64,000 nt of DNA from Antedon mediterranea. Taxonomy: Eukaryota; Echinodermata; Crinoidea; Comatulida; Antedonidae. A program made the translations under genes and the position numbers. Below, in pieces: positions 11,260 through 22,300 of this stretch. Position 1 is the stretch's first letter, and the number at the start of each line of letters is the position of its first letter. A model generated the notes under the pieces. It had not been told where the DNA came from. It worked only from the letters and a program-made list of their open reading frames with translations, and ran no database searches. The stretch covers positions 12,446,288 through 12,510,287 of the forward strand of contig NC_092676.1 in assembly GCF_964355755.1 (NCBI RefSeq). Reading direction: 5' to 3'.

Positions 11260-12595
11260 GAACTTGGTTACACAAAAACATCAAAGTGCTTAAAATCACA
11301 TTTAAAACCGTTTTAGAGCATTTTTAGCATTTCGATAAAACTTTTCACACAAAAACATCAAAGTGTACAAAATAGCTTCAAATCGCATTTAGAGAGGTTT
11401 TAGACAATTTTGTGCATTTCGATAAAACTTTTCACACAAAAACATCAAAGTGTACAAAATAGCTTCAAATTGCATTTAGAGACGTTTTAGACCATTTTGT
11501 GCATTTCGATCAAACTTTTCACACAAAAACATCAAATTGCACAAAATCGTTTTAAACCATTTTAAATCGTTTTAAACCATTTTGAGCATGTCGATAAAAC
11601 TTTTCACAAAAAACATCAAAGTGCACAGAATAGCTTCAAATTGCATTTGGAGACGTTTTAGAGCATTTTGTGCATTTCGATAAAATGTGTTAACATAAAA
11701 AGACCAAAGTGTTTAGAATATCTTCAAATCACATTTGGAGACGTTTTAGACCATTTTTTGCATTTCGATGAAACTTGGTTACACAAAAACATCAAAGTGC
11801 TTAAAATCACATTTGAAACCGTTTTAGAGCATTTTGAGCATTTCGATAAAACTTTTCACACAAAAACATCAAAGTGTACAAAATAGCTTCAAATCGCATT
11901 TAGAGACGTTTTAGACCATTTTTTGCATTTCGATGAAACTTGGTTACACAAAAACATCAAAGTGCTTAAAATCACATTTAAAACCGTTTTAGAGCATTTT
12001 TAGCATTTCGATAAAACTTTTCACACAAAAACATCAAAGTGTACAAAATAGCTTCAAATCGCATTTAGAGAGGTTTTAGACAATTTTGTGCATTTCGATA
12101 AAACTTTTCACACAAAAACATCAAAGTGTACAAAATAGCTTCAAATTGCATTTAGAGACGTTTTAGACCATTTTGTGCATTTCGATAAAACTTTTCACAC
12201 AAAAACATCAAATTGCACAAAATCGTTTTAAACCATTTTAAATCGTTTTAAACCATTTTGAGCATTTCGATAAAACTTTTCACAAAAAAACATCAAAGTG
12301 CACAGAATAGCTTCAAATTGCATTTGGAGACGTTTTAGAGCATTTTGTGCATTTCGATAAAATGTGTTAACATAAAAAGACCAAAGTGTTTAGAATATCT
12401 TCAAATCACATTTGGAGACGTTTTAGACCATTTTTTGCATTTCGATGAAACTTGGTTACACAAAAACATCAAAGTGCTTAAAATCACATTTGAAACCGTT
12501 TTAGAGCATTTTGAGCATTTCGATAAAACTTTTCACACAAAAACATCAAAGTGTACAAAATAGCTTCAAATCGCATTTAGAGACGTTTTAGACCA
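11260..12595 (+). repeat. Tandem run of the 676/677-bp higher-order unit
   Basis: Unit starts are at 11687 and 12364, a spacing of 677; the extra base is one A in the CACAAAAAAACATC run near 12283. The monomer order is the same as at 259-934. The edges are approximate, set where the two copies stop matching. Confidence 0.85.
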
Positions 12596-15500
12596 TTTTG
12601 TGCATTTCGAAAAAATTTGTTAACATAAAAAGACCAAAGTGTTTAGAATATCTCCAAATCGCATTTGGAGACGTTTTAGACCATTTTGTGCATTTCGATG
12701 AAACTTGGTTACACAAAAACATCAAAGTGCTTAAAATCACATTTGAAACCGTTTTAGAGCATTTTTAGCATTTCGATAATACTTTTCACACAAAAACATC
12801 AAAGTGTACAAAATAGCTTCAAATCGCATTTGGAGACGTTTTAGACCATTTTGTGCATTTCGATGAAACTTGGTTACACAAAAACATCAAAGTGCTTAAA
12901 ATCACATTTGAAACCGTTTTAGACCATTTTGAGCATTTCGATAAAACTTTTCACACAAAAAAATCAAAGTGCACAAAATAGCTTCAAATCGCATTTGGAG
13001 ACGTTTTAGACTATTTTGTGCATTTTGAAAAAATTTGTTAACATAAAAAGACCAAAGTGTTTAGAATATCTCCAAATCGCATTTGGAGACGTTTTAAACC
13101 ATTTTGTGCATTTCGATGGAACTTGGTTACACAAAAACATCAAAGTGCTTAAAATCACATTTAAAACCGTTTTAGAGCATTTTGAGCATTTCGATAAAAC
13201 TTTTCACACAAAAACATCAAAGTGTACAAAATAGCTTCAAATCGCATTTAGAGACGTTTTAGACCATTTTGTGCATTTCGATAAAACTTTTCACACAAAA
13301 ACATCAAATTGCACAAATAGCTTAATACCGTGTTTGAAATCGTTTTAAACCATTTTGAGCATGTCGATAAAACTTTTCACAAAAAAACATCAAAGTGCAC
13401 AGAATAGCTTCAAATCGCATTTGGAGACGTTTTAAACCATTTTGTGCATTTCGATAAAACTTTTCACATAAAAACAACAAAGTGTACAAAATAGCTTCAA
13501 ATCGCATTTGGAGACGTTTTAGACCATTTTGTGCATTTCGATGAAACTTGGTTACACAAAAACATCAAAGTGCTTAAAATCACATTTGAAACCGTTTTAG
13601 AGCATTTTGAGCATTTCGATAAAACTTTTCACACAAAAACATCAAAGTGTACAAAATAGCTTCAAATCACATTTGAAACCGTTTTAGACCATATTGAGCA
13701 TTTCGATAAAACTTTTCACACAAAAACATCAAAGTGTACAAAATAGCTTCAAATCGCATTTGGAGACGTTTTAGACCATTTTGTGTATTTCGATGAAACT
13801 TGGTTACACAAAAACATCAAAGTGCTTAAAATCACATTTGAAAGCGTTTTAGAGCATTTTTAGCATTTCGATAATACTTTTCACACAAAAACATCAAAGT
13901 GTACAAAATAGCTTCAAATCGCATTTGGAGACGTTTTAGACCATTTTGTGCATTTCGATGAAACTTGGTTACACAAAAACATCAAAGTGCTTAAAATCAC
14001 ATTTAAAACAGTTTTAGAGCATTTTGAGCATTTCGATAAAACTTTTCACACAAAAACATCAAAGTGTACAAAATAGCTTCAAATCGCATTTAGAGACGTT
14101 TTAGACCATTTTGTGCATTTCGAAAAAATTTGTTAACATAAAAAGACCAAAGTGTTTAGAATATCTCCAAATCGCATTTGGAGACGTTTTAGACCATTTT
14201 GTGCATTTCAATGAAACTTGGTTACACAAAAACATCAAAGTGCTTAAAATCACATTTGAAACCGTTTTAGAGCATTTTTAGCATTTCGATAATACTTTTC
14301 ACACAAAAACATCAAAGTGTACAAAATAGCTTCAAATCGCATTTAGAGAGGTTTTAGACCATTTTGTGCATTTCGATAAAACTTTTCACACAAAAACATC
14401 AAAGTGTACAAAATAGCTTCAAATCGCATTTAGAGACGTTTTAGACCATTTTGTGCATTTCGATAAAACTTTTCACACAAAAACATCAAATTGCACAAAA
14501 TAGCTTAATACCGTGTTTGAAATCGTTTTAAACCATTTTGAGCATGTCGATAAAACTTTTCACAAAAAAACATCAAAGTGCACAGAATAGCTTCAAATCG
14601 CATTTGGAGACGTTTTAAACCATTTTGAGCATTTCGATAAAACTTTTCACACAAAAACATCAAAGTGTACAAAATAGCTTCAAATCGCATTTAGAGAGGT
14701 TTTAGACCATTTTGTGCATTTCGATAAAACTTTTCACACAAAAACATCAAATTGCACAAAATAGCTTAATATCGTGTTTGAAAACGTTTTAAACCATTTT
14801 GAGCATGTCGATAAAACTTTTCACACAAAATTATCAAAGCGCACAGAATATCTTCAAATCGCATTTAGAGACGTTTTAGACCATTTTGTGCATTTCGAAA
14901 AAATTTGTTAACATAAAAAGACCAAAGTGTTTAGAATATCTCCAAATCGCATTTGGAGACGTTTTAGACCATTTTGTGCATTTCGATGAAACTTGATTAC
15001 ACAAAAACATCAAAGTGCTTAAAATCACATTTAAAACAGTTTTAGAGCGTTTTGAGCATTTCGATAAACTTTTCACACAAAAACATCAAAGTGCACAAAA
15101 TAGCTTCAAATCGCATTTAGAGATGTTTTAGACCATTTTGTGCATTTCGATAAAACTTTTCACACAAAAACATCAAATTGCACAAAAAAGCTTAATACCG
15201 TGTTTGAAATCGTTTTAAACCAATTTGAGCATGTCGAAAAAACTTTTCACACAAAAACATCAAAGTGCACAGAATATCTTCAAATCGCATTTAGAGACGT
15301 TTTAGACCATTTTGTGCATTTCGAAAAAATTTGTTAACATAAAAAGACCAAAGTGTTTAGAATATCTCCAAATCGCATTTGGAGACGTTTTAGACCATTT
15401 TGTGCATTTCGATGAAACTTGGTTACACAAAAACATCAAAGTGCTTAAAATCACATTTGAAACCGTTTTAGAGCATTTTGAGCATTTCGATAAAACTTTT

Positions 15501-16375
15501 CACACAAAAACATCAAAGTGTACAAAATAGCTTCAAATCACATTTGAAACCGTTTTAGACCATTTTGAGCATTTCGATAAAACTTTTCACACAAAAACAT
15601 CAAAGTGTACAAAATAGCTTCAAATCGCATTTGGAGACGTTTTAGACCATTTTGTGCATTTCGATGAAACTTGGTTACACAAAAACATCAAAGTGCTTAA
15701 AATCACATTTGAAACCGTTTTAGAGCATTTTTAGCATTTCGATAATACTTTTCACACAAAAACATCAAAGTGTACAAAATAGCTTAAAAACGCATTTGGA
15801 GACGTTTTAGACCATTTTGTGCATTTCGATGAAACTTGGTTACACAAAAACATCAAAGTGCTTAAAATCACATTTGAAATCGTTTTAGACCATTTTGAGC
15901 ATTTCGATAAAACTTTTCACACAAAAAAATCAAAGTGCACAAAATAGCTTCAAATCGCATTTGGAGACGTTTTAGACTATTTTGTGCATTTCGAAAAAAT
16001 TTGTTAACATAAAAAGACCAAAGTGTTTAGAATATCTCCAAATCGCATTTGGAGACGTTTTAAATCATTTTGTGCATTTCGATGGAACTTGGTTACACAA
16101 AAACATCAAAGTGCTTAAAATCACATTTAAAACCGTTTTAGAGCATTTTGAGCATTTCGATAAAACTTTTCACACAAAAACATCAAAGTGTACAAAATAG
16201 CTTCAAATCGCATTTAGAGAGGTTTTAGACCATTTTGTGCATTTCGATAAAACTTTACACACAAAAACATCAAAGTGTACAAAATAGCTTCAAATCGCAT
16301 TTAGAGACGTTTTAGACCATTTTGTGCATTTCGATAAAACTTTTCACACAAAAACATCAAATTGCACAAAATAGC

Positions 16376-16379
16376 TTAA
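16376..16379. repeat. Left TTAA target-site duplication
   Basis: TTAA at the satellite/transposon junction (...AATAGC-TTAA-AGACCCC...). The empty paralogue at 3852 reads AATAGCTTAATATCG, so this TTAA is original satellite sequence duplicated on insertion. Confidence 0.93.
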
Positions 16380-16394
16380 AGACCCCTTCCCTGC
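16380..16394 (+). repeat. Left terminal inverted repeat of the transposon
   Basis: AGACCCCTTCCCTGC, matching the reverse complement of the right end at 12 of 15 positions; the mismatches are at positions 3, 7 and 14. Confidence 0.85.
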
Positions 16395-16566
16395 AATTTT
16401 GGACGTTTTTTGGAAAATAATACATATATATCACTTTAAAAACATTAAACCATGTCATTCCTTGTCTTAAATGTACGTTTTATGGTAAATTATGATAAAA
16501 AGTGAGAAACAATGCACTACCTAAGTAGCTCGCGGCGATCGACCGCTCGTGGACGGTCTTAGGCCT

Positions 16567-16580
16567 AGCCTAGCTAGGCT
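16567..16580. repeat. Perfect 14-bp palindrome inside the transposon
   Basis: AGCCTAGCTAGGCT equals its own reverse complement. It sits in a stretch rich in GGCCTAG words (about 16558-16600), which look like a small local duplication. Its role is unknown. Confidence 0.8.
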
Positions 16581-16614
16581 TAGTTTTGTAGGCCTAGCTG
16601 GTAAACATCGATAA

Positions 16615-16631
16615 CGTACGAACATCGTACG
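16615..16631. repeat. Paired CGTACG palindromes inside the transposon
   Basis: CGTACG-AACAT-CGTACG: two copies of a 6-bp palindrome spaced by 5 bp. This is a possible binding-site pair, but could be chance. Confidence 0.5.
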
Positions 16632-16845
16632 CTAGCTATATACCTAGCCTGACGTTGTATAGTTGCTGCATTAATTGTCTTTCTATTTTTGCCAGACTCC
16701 GTTGATACAAATTGGGGAAAACCCGGTATTTTCGCTGAAAAGTTAGGAGTCTTCCATTTGTTTTGGCTTCACAATCGATCGAAAAGTGGGCGAATTACAG
16801 GTGAAAAACAAAAATATCAATCCGCGCGCAATGCATTTTGGGATT

Positions 16846-16862
16846 TATAGCGGGCCGCTATA
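16846..16862. repeat. 17-bp inverted repeat inside the transposon
   Basis: TATAGCGG, one G, then CCGCTATA: perfect 8-bp arms with a 1-nt spacer. It could extrude as a hairpin or be a protein-binding dyad. No function can be assigned. Confidence 0.8.
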
Positions 16863-16990
16863 ATTATTAGAATCGATTTATTTTTCACATTTTTAACCGT
16901 TTAAAGACGAAAAAAGTTATCGCAATAGGACCATATAGTATTATTTTTACATTAAATATAGTTTGTGATCTTAAATTAGATCTAAAAAAC

Positions 16991-17005
16991 GTAGGGAATG
17001 GGGCT
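16991..17005 (-). repeat. Right terminal inverted repeat of the transposon
   Basis: GTAGGGAATGGGGCT on the + strand. Read on the - strand it gives AGCCCCATTCCCTAC, the partner of the left end. Confidence 0.85.
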
Positions 17006-17009
17006 TTAA
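17006..17009. repeat. Right TTAA target-site duplication
   Basis: Second copy of the TTAA target (...GGGGCT-TTAA-TATCGTG...). The satellite monomer resumes in register directly after it. Offsets to the paralogues shift by exactly 630 bp across the insertion (626-bp element plus 4-bp duplication). Confidence 0.93.
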
Positions 17010-20000
17010 TATCGTGTTTGAAAACGTTTTAAACCATTTTGAGCATGTCGATAAAACTTTTCACACAAAAATATCAAAGTGCACAGAATATCTTCAAATC
17101 GCATTTAGAGACGTTTTAGACCATTTTGTGCATTTCGAAAAAATTTGTTAACATAAAAAGACCAAAGTGTTTAGAATATCTCCAAATCGCATTTGGAGAC
17201 GTTTTAGACCATTTTGTGCATTTCGATGAAACTTGGTTACATAAAAACATCAAAGTGCTTAAAATCACATTTAAAACCGTTTTAGAGCGTTTTGAGCATT
17301 TCGATAAACTTTTCACACAAAAACATCAAAGTGCACAAAATAGCTTCAAATCGCATTTAGAGATGTTTTAGACCATTTTGTGCATTTCGAAAAAACTTTT
17401 CACACAAAAACATCAAATTGCACACAATAGCTTAATACCGTGTTTGAAATCGTTTTAAACCATTTTGAGCATGTCGATAAAACTTTTCACACAAAAACAT
17501 CAAAGTGCACAGAATATCTTCAAATCGCATATAGAGACGTTTTAGACCATTTTGTGCATTTCGAAAAAATTTGTTAACATTAAAAGACCAATGTGTTTAG
17601 AATATCTCCAAATCGCATTTGGAGACGTTTTAGACCATTTTGTGCATTTCGATGAAACTTGGTTACACAAAAACATCAAAGTGCTTAAAATCACATTTGA
17701 AACCGTTTTAGAGCATTTTGAGCATTTCGATAAAACTTTTCACACAAACACATCAAAGTGTACAAAATAGCTTCAAATAACATTTGAAACCGTTTTAGAC
17801 CATTTTGAGCATTTCGATAAAACTTTTCACACAAAAACATCAAAGTGTACAAAATGGCTTCAAATCGCATTTGGAGACGTTTTAGAGCATTTTGAGCATT
17901 TCGATCAAACTTTTCACACAAAAATATCAAAGTGTACAAAATAACTTCAAATCGCATTTAGAGACGTTTTAGACCATTTTGTGCATTTTGGTAAAACTTT
18001 TCACACAAAAACATCAAATTGCACAAAATAGCTTAATATCGTGTTTGAAAACGTTTTAAACCATTTTGAGCATGTCGATAAAACTTTTCACATAAAAATA
18101 TCAAAGTGCACAGAATAGCTTCAAATCGCATTTGGAGACGTTTTAGACCATTTTGTGCATTTTGGTAAAACTTTTCACACAAAAACATCAAATTGCACAA
18201 AATAGCTTAATATCGTGTTTGAAAACGTTTTAAACCATTTTGAGCATGTCGATAAAACTTTTCACTCAAAAATATCAAAGTGCACAGAATATCTTCAAAT
18301 CGCATTTAGAGACGTTTTAGACCATTTTGTGCATTTTCAAAAAATTTGTTAACATAAAAAGACCAAAGTGTTTAGAATATCTCCAAATCGCATTTGGAGA
18401 CGTTTTAGACCATTTTGTGTTTTTCGAAAAAACTTTTCACACAAAAACATCAAAGTGTACAAAATTGCTTCAAATCGCATTTGGAGACGTTTTAGACCAT
18501 TTTGTGCATTTTGGTAAAACTTTTCACACAAAAACATCAAAATTCACAAAATAGCTTAATATCGTGTTTGAAAACGTTTTAAACCATTTTGAGCATGTCG
18601 ATAAAACTTTTCACTCAAAAATATCAAAGTGCACAGAATATCTTCAAATCGCATTTAGAGACGTTTTAGACCATTTTGTGCATTTCGAAAAAAATTGTTA
18701 ACATAAAAAGACCAAAGTGTTTAGAATATCTCCAAATCGCATTTGGAGACGTTTTAGACCATTTTGCGCATTTCGATGAAACTTGGTTACACAAAAACAT
18801 CAAAGTGCTTAAAATCACATTTAAAACCGTTTTAGAGCGTTTTGAGCATTTCGATAAACTTTTCAAACAAAAACATCAAAGTGTACAAAATAGCTTCAAA
18901 TCGTATTTGGAGACGTTTTAGACCATTTTGTGCGTTTCGATGAATCTTGGTTACACAAAAACATCAAAGTGCTTAAAATCACATTTAAAACCGTTTTAGT
19001 GCATTTTGAGCATTTCGATAAAACTTTTCACACAAAAACATCAAAGTGCACAAAATAGCTTCAAATCGCATTTAGAGATGTTTTAGACCATTTTGTGCGT
19101 TTCGATAAAACTTTTCACACAAAAACATCAAATTGCACAAAATAGCTTAATATCGTGTTTGAAAACGTTTTAGACCATTTTGAGCATGTCGATAAAACTT
19201 TTCACACAAAAACATAAAAGTGCACAAAATAGCTTCAAATCGCATTTAGAGATGTTTTAGACCATTTTGTGCGTTTCGATAAAACTTTTCACACAAAAAC
19301 ATCAAATTGCACAAAATAGCTTAATATCGTGTTTGAAAACGTTTTAGACCATTTTGAGCATGTCGATAAAACTTTTCACACAAAAACATAAAAGTGCACA
19401 GAATAGCTTCAAATCGCATTTGGAGACGTTTTAGACCATTTTGTGCATTTCGAAAAAACTTTTTAACATAAAAACACCAAAGTGCTTAGAATAGCTTCAA
19501 ATCGCATTTGGAGACGTTTTAGACCATTTTGTGCATTTCGATGAAACTTGGTTACACAAAAACATCAAAGTGCTTAAAATCACATTTGAAACCGTTATAG
19601 AGCATTTTTAGCATTTCGATAAAACTTTTCACACAAAAACATCAAAGTGTACAAAATAGCTTCAAATCACATTTGAAACCGTTTTAGACCATTTTGAGCA
19701 TTTCGATAAAACTTTTCACACAAAAACATCAAAGTGTACAGAATAGCTTCAAATCGCATTTGGAGACGTTTTAGACCATTTTGTGCATTTCGATGAAACT
19801 TGGTTACACAAAAACATCAAAGTGCTTAAAATCACATTTGAAACCGTTTTAGAGCATTTTTAACATTTCGATAATACTTTTCACACAAAAACATCAAAGT
19901 GTACAAAATAGCTTCAAATCACATTTGAAACCGTTTTAGACCATATTGAGCATTTCGATAAAACTTTTCACACAAAAACATCAAAGTGTACAAAATAGCT

Positions 20001-21059
20001 TCAAATCGCATTTGGAGACGTTTTAGACCATTTTGTGCATTTCGATGAAACTTGGTTACACAAAAACATCAAAGTGCTTAAAATCACATTTGAAAGCGTT
20101 TTAGAGCATTTTTAGCATTTCGATAATACTTTTCACACAAAAACATCAAAGTGCACAAAATAGCATCAAATCGCATTTAGAGATGTTTTAGACCATTTTG
20201 TGCATTTCGATAAAACTTTTCACACAAAAACATCAAATTGCACAAAATAGCTTAATACCGTGTTTGAAATCATTTTAAACCATTTTGAGCATGTCGATAA
20301 AACTTTTCACACAAAAACATCAAAGTGTTTAGAATATCTCCAAATCGCATTTGGAGACGTTTTAGACCATTTTGTGCATTTCGATGAAACTTGGTTACAC
20401 AAAAACATCAAAGTGCTTAAAATCACATTTGAAACCGTTTTAGAGCATTTTGAGCATTTCGATAAAACTTTTCAAACAAAAACATCAAAGTGTACAAAAT
20501 AGCTTCAACTCACATTTGAAACCGTTTTAGACCATTTTGAGCATTTCGATAAAACTTTTCACACAAAAACATCAAAGTGTACAAAATAGCTTCAAATCGC
20601 ATTTGGAGACGTTTTAGACCATTTTGTGCATTTCGATGAAACTTGGTTACACAAAAACATCAAAGTGCTTAAAATCACATTTGAAACCGTTTTAGAGCAT
20701 TTTTAGCATTTCGATAATACTTTTCACACAAAACATCAAAGTGTACAAAATAGCTTCAAATCGCATTTGGAGACGTTTTAGACCATTTTGTGCATTTCGA
20801 TGAAACTTGGTTACACAAAAACATCAAAGTGCTTAAAATCACATTTGAAACCGTTTTAGACCATTTTGAGCATTTCGATAAAACTTTTCACACAAAAAAA
20901 TCAAAGTGCACAAAATAGCTTCAAATCGCATTTGGGGACGTTTTAGACTATTTTGTGCATTTCGAAAAAAATTGTTAACATAAAAAGACCAAAGTGTTTA
21001 GAATATCTCCAAATCGCATTTGGAGACGTTTTAAACCATTTTGTGCATTTCGATGGAAC

Positions 21060-22300
21060 TTGGTTACACAAAAACATCAAAGTGCTTAAAATCACATTTA
21101 AAACCGTTTTAGAGCATTTTTAGCATTTCGATAAAACTTTTCACACAAAAACATCAAAGTGTACAAAATAGCTTCAAATCGCATTTAGAGAGGTTTTAGA
21201 CAATTTTGTGCATTTCGATAAAACTTTTCACACAAAAACATCAAAGTGTACAAAATAGCTTCAAATTGCATTTAGAGACGTTTTAGACCATTTTGTGCAT
21301 TTCGATAAAACTTTTCACACAAAAACATCAAATTGCACAAAATCGTTTTAAACCATTTTAAATCGTTTTAAACCATTTTGAGCATGTCGATAAAACTTTT
21401 CACAAAAAACATCAAAGTGCACAGAATAGCTTCAAATTGCATTTGGAGACGTTTTAGAGCATTTTGTGCATTTCGATAAAATGTGTTAACATAAAAAGAC
21501 CAAAGTGTTTAGAATATCTTCAAATCACATTTGGAGACGTTTTAGACCATTTTTTGCATTTCGATGAAACTTGGTTACACAAAAACATCAAAGTGCTTAA
21601 AATCACATTTGAAACCGTTTTAGAGCATTTTGAGCATTTCGATAAAACTTTTCACACAAAAACATCAAAGTGTACAAAATAGCTTCAAATCGCATTTAGA
21701 GACGTTTTAGACCATTTTTTGCATTTCGATGAAACTTGGTTACACAAAAACATCAAAGTGCTTAAAATCACATTTAAAACCGTTTTAGAGCATTTTTAGC
21801 ATTTCGATAAAACTTTTCACACAAAAACATCAAAGTGTACAAAATAGCTTCAAATCGCATTTAGAGAGGTTTTAGACAATTTTGTGCATTTCGATAAAAC
21901 TTTTCACACAAAAACATCAAAGTGTACAAAATACCTTCAAATTGCATTTAGAGACGTTTTAGACCATTTTGTGCATTTCGATAAAACTTTTCACACAAAA
22001 ACATCAAATTGCACAAAATCGTTTTAAACCATTTTAAATCGTTTTAAACCATTTTGAGCATTTCGATAAAACTTTTCACAAAAAACATCAAAGTGCACAG
22101 AATAGCTTCAAATTGCATTTGGAGACGTTTTAGAGCATTTTGTGCATTTCGATAAAATGTGTTAACATAAAAAGACCAAAGTGTTTAGAATATCTTCAAA
22201 TCACATTTGGAGACGTTTTAGACCATTTTTTGCATTTCGATGAAACTTGGTTACACAAAAACATCAAAGTGCTTAAAATCACATTTGAAACCGTTTTAGA
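21060..22300 (+). repeat. Tandem run of the 676-bp higher-order unit
   Basis: Unit starts are at 21483 and 22159, a spacing of 676. The run ends near 22300, where the second unit switches to GACCATTTTGAGCGTTTCG. It is paralogous to 11260-12595 at an offset of about 9796. Confidence 0.85.

Larger units (their letters stand above)
7225..15278 (+). repeat. Large block Q, copy 1
   Basis: Aligns to 37999-45369 in four segments with offsets 30774, 30782, 30105 and 30091. The steps are an 8-bp deletion in copy 1 at 10460 (AAAATACCG for AAAATAGCTTAATACCG), one complete 677-bp higher-order unit present here but absent near 42.5 kb, and a 14-bp deletion in copy 2 near 43653. Confidence 0.8.
1..16375 (+). 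repeat. Satellite array, left part (78-88 bp monomers)
   Basis: This is a continuous head-to-tail array of AT-rich monomers, all read in the + orientation. Two landmarks recur in nearly every monomer: CACAAAAACATCAAAGTG near the start and TTTTAGACCATTTTG followed by GCATTTCGATAAAAC near the end. The monomer classes (A, B, C, D, E) are interleaved in fixed orders that repeat over hundreds of bases to tens of kilobases. No gene is visible. All open frames are short, begin at TTG or GTG rather than ATG in most cases, and recur identically with each higher-order copy. The array runs off the left edge of the window and is broken on the right only by a transposon insertion. A centromeric or pericentromeric location is plausible, but nothing in the sequence proves it. 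Confidence 0.97.
16380..17005. mobile_element. Nonautonomous TTAA-type DNA transposon (MITE-like, 626 bp)
   Basis: This is the only non-satellite sequence in the window. It is flanked by TTAA on both sides (16376-16379 and 17006-17009), while the paralogous satellite positions at 3852-3855 and 49858-49861 carry one TTAA and no insert. Its ends are imperfect inverted repeats: AGACCCCTTCCCTGC on the left against AGCCCCATTCCCTAC on the right read in reverse complement (12 of 15 match). A second block, GTTTTTTGG on the left and GTTTTTTAG on the right, lies further in with a spacing difference of about 10 bp. The core is richer in G+C and CpG than the satellite and has no ORF long enough for a transposase, so mobilisation would have been in trans. 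TTAA target duplications are typical of the piggyBac and Kolobok superfamilies. The TTAAAG start resembles Kolobok T2-type termini, but the superfamily is not settled by this. Confidence 0.9.
14224..20004 (+). repeat. Large block P, copy 2 (carries the transposon)
   Basis: Same monomer order as 1700-6850 and 47860-52856, with the 626-bp element inside. It is nearer to copy 3 than to copy 1: AAACACATCAAAG near 17748/50600 and CAAATAACATTTG near 17776/50628 are shared by copies 2 and 3 but not 1. Confidence 0.82.

Noticed and set aside
16380-17005. Insertion as an embedded gene, promoter or SINE
   Set aside because: There is no ORF of note, no A/B box pair I could recognise and no poly-A tail. 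The TTAA duplications and inverted ends fit a DNA transposon better.
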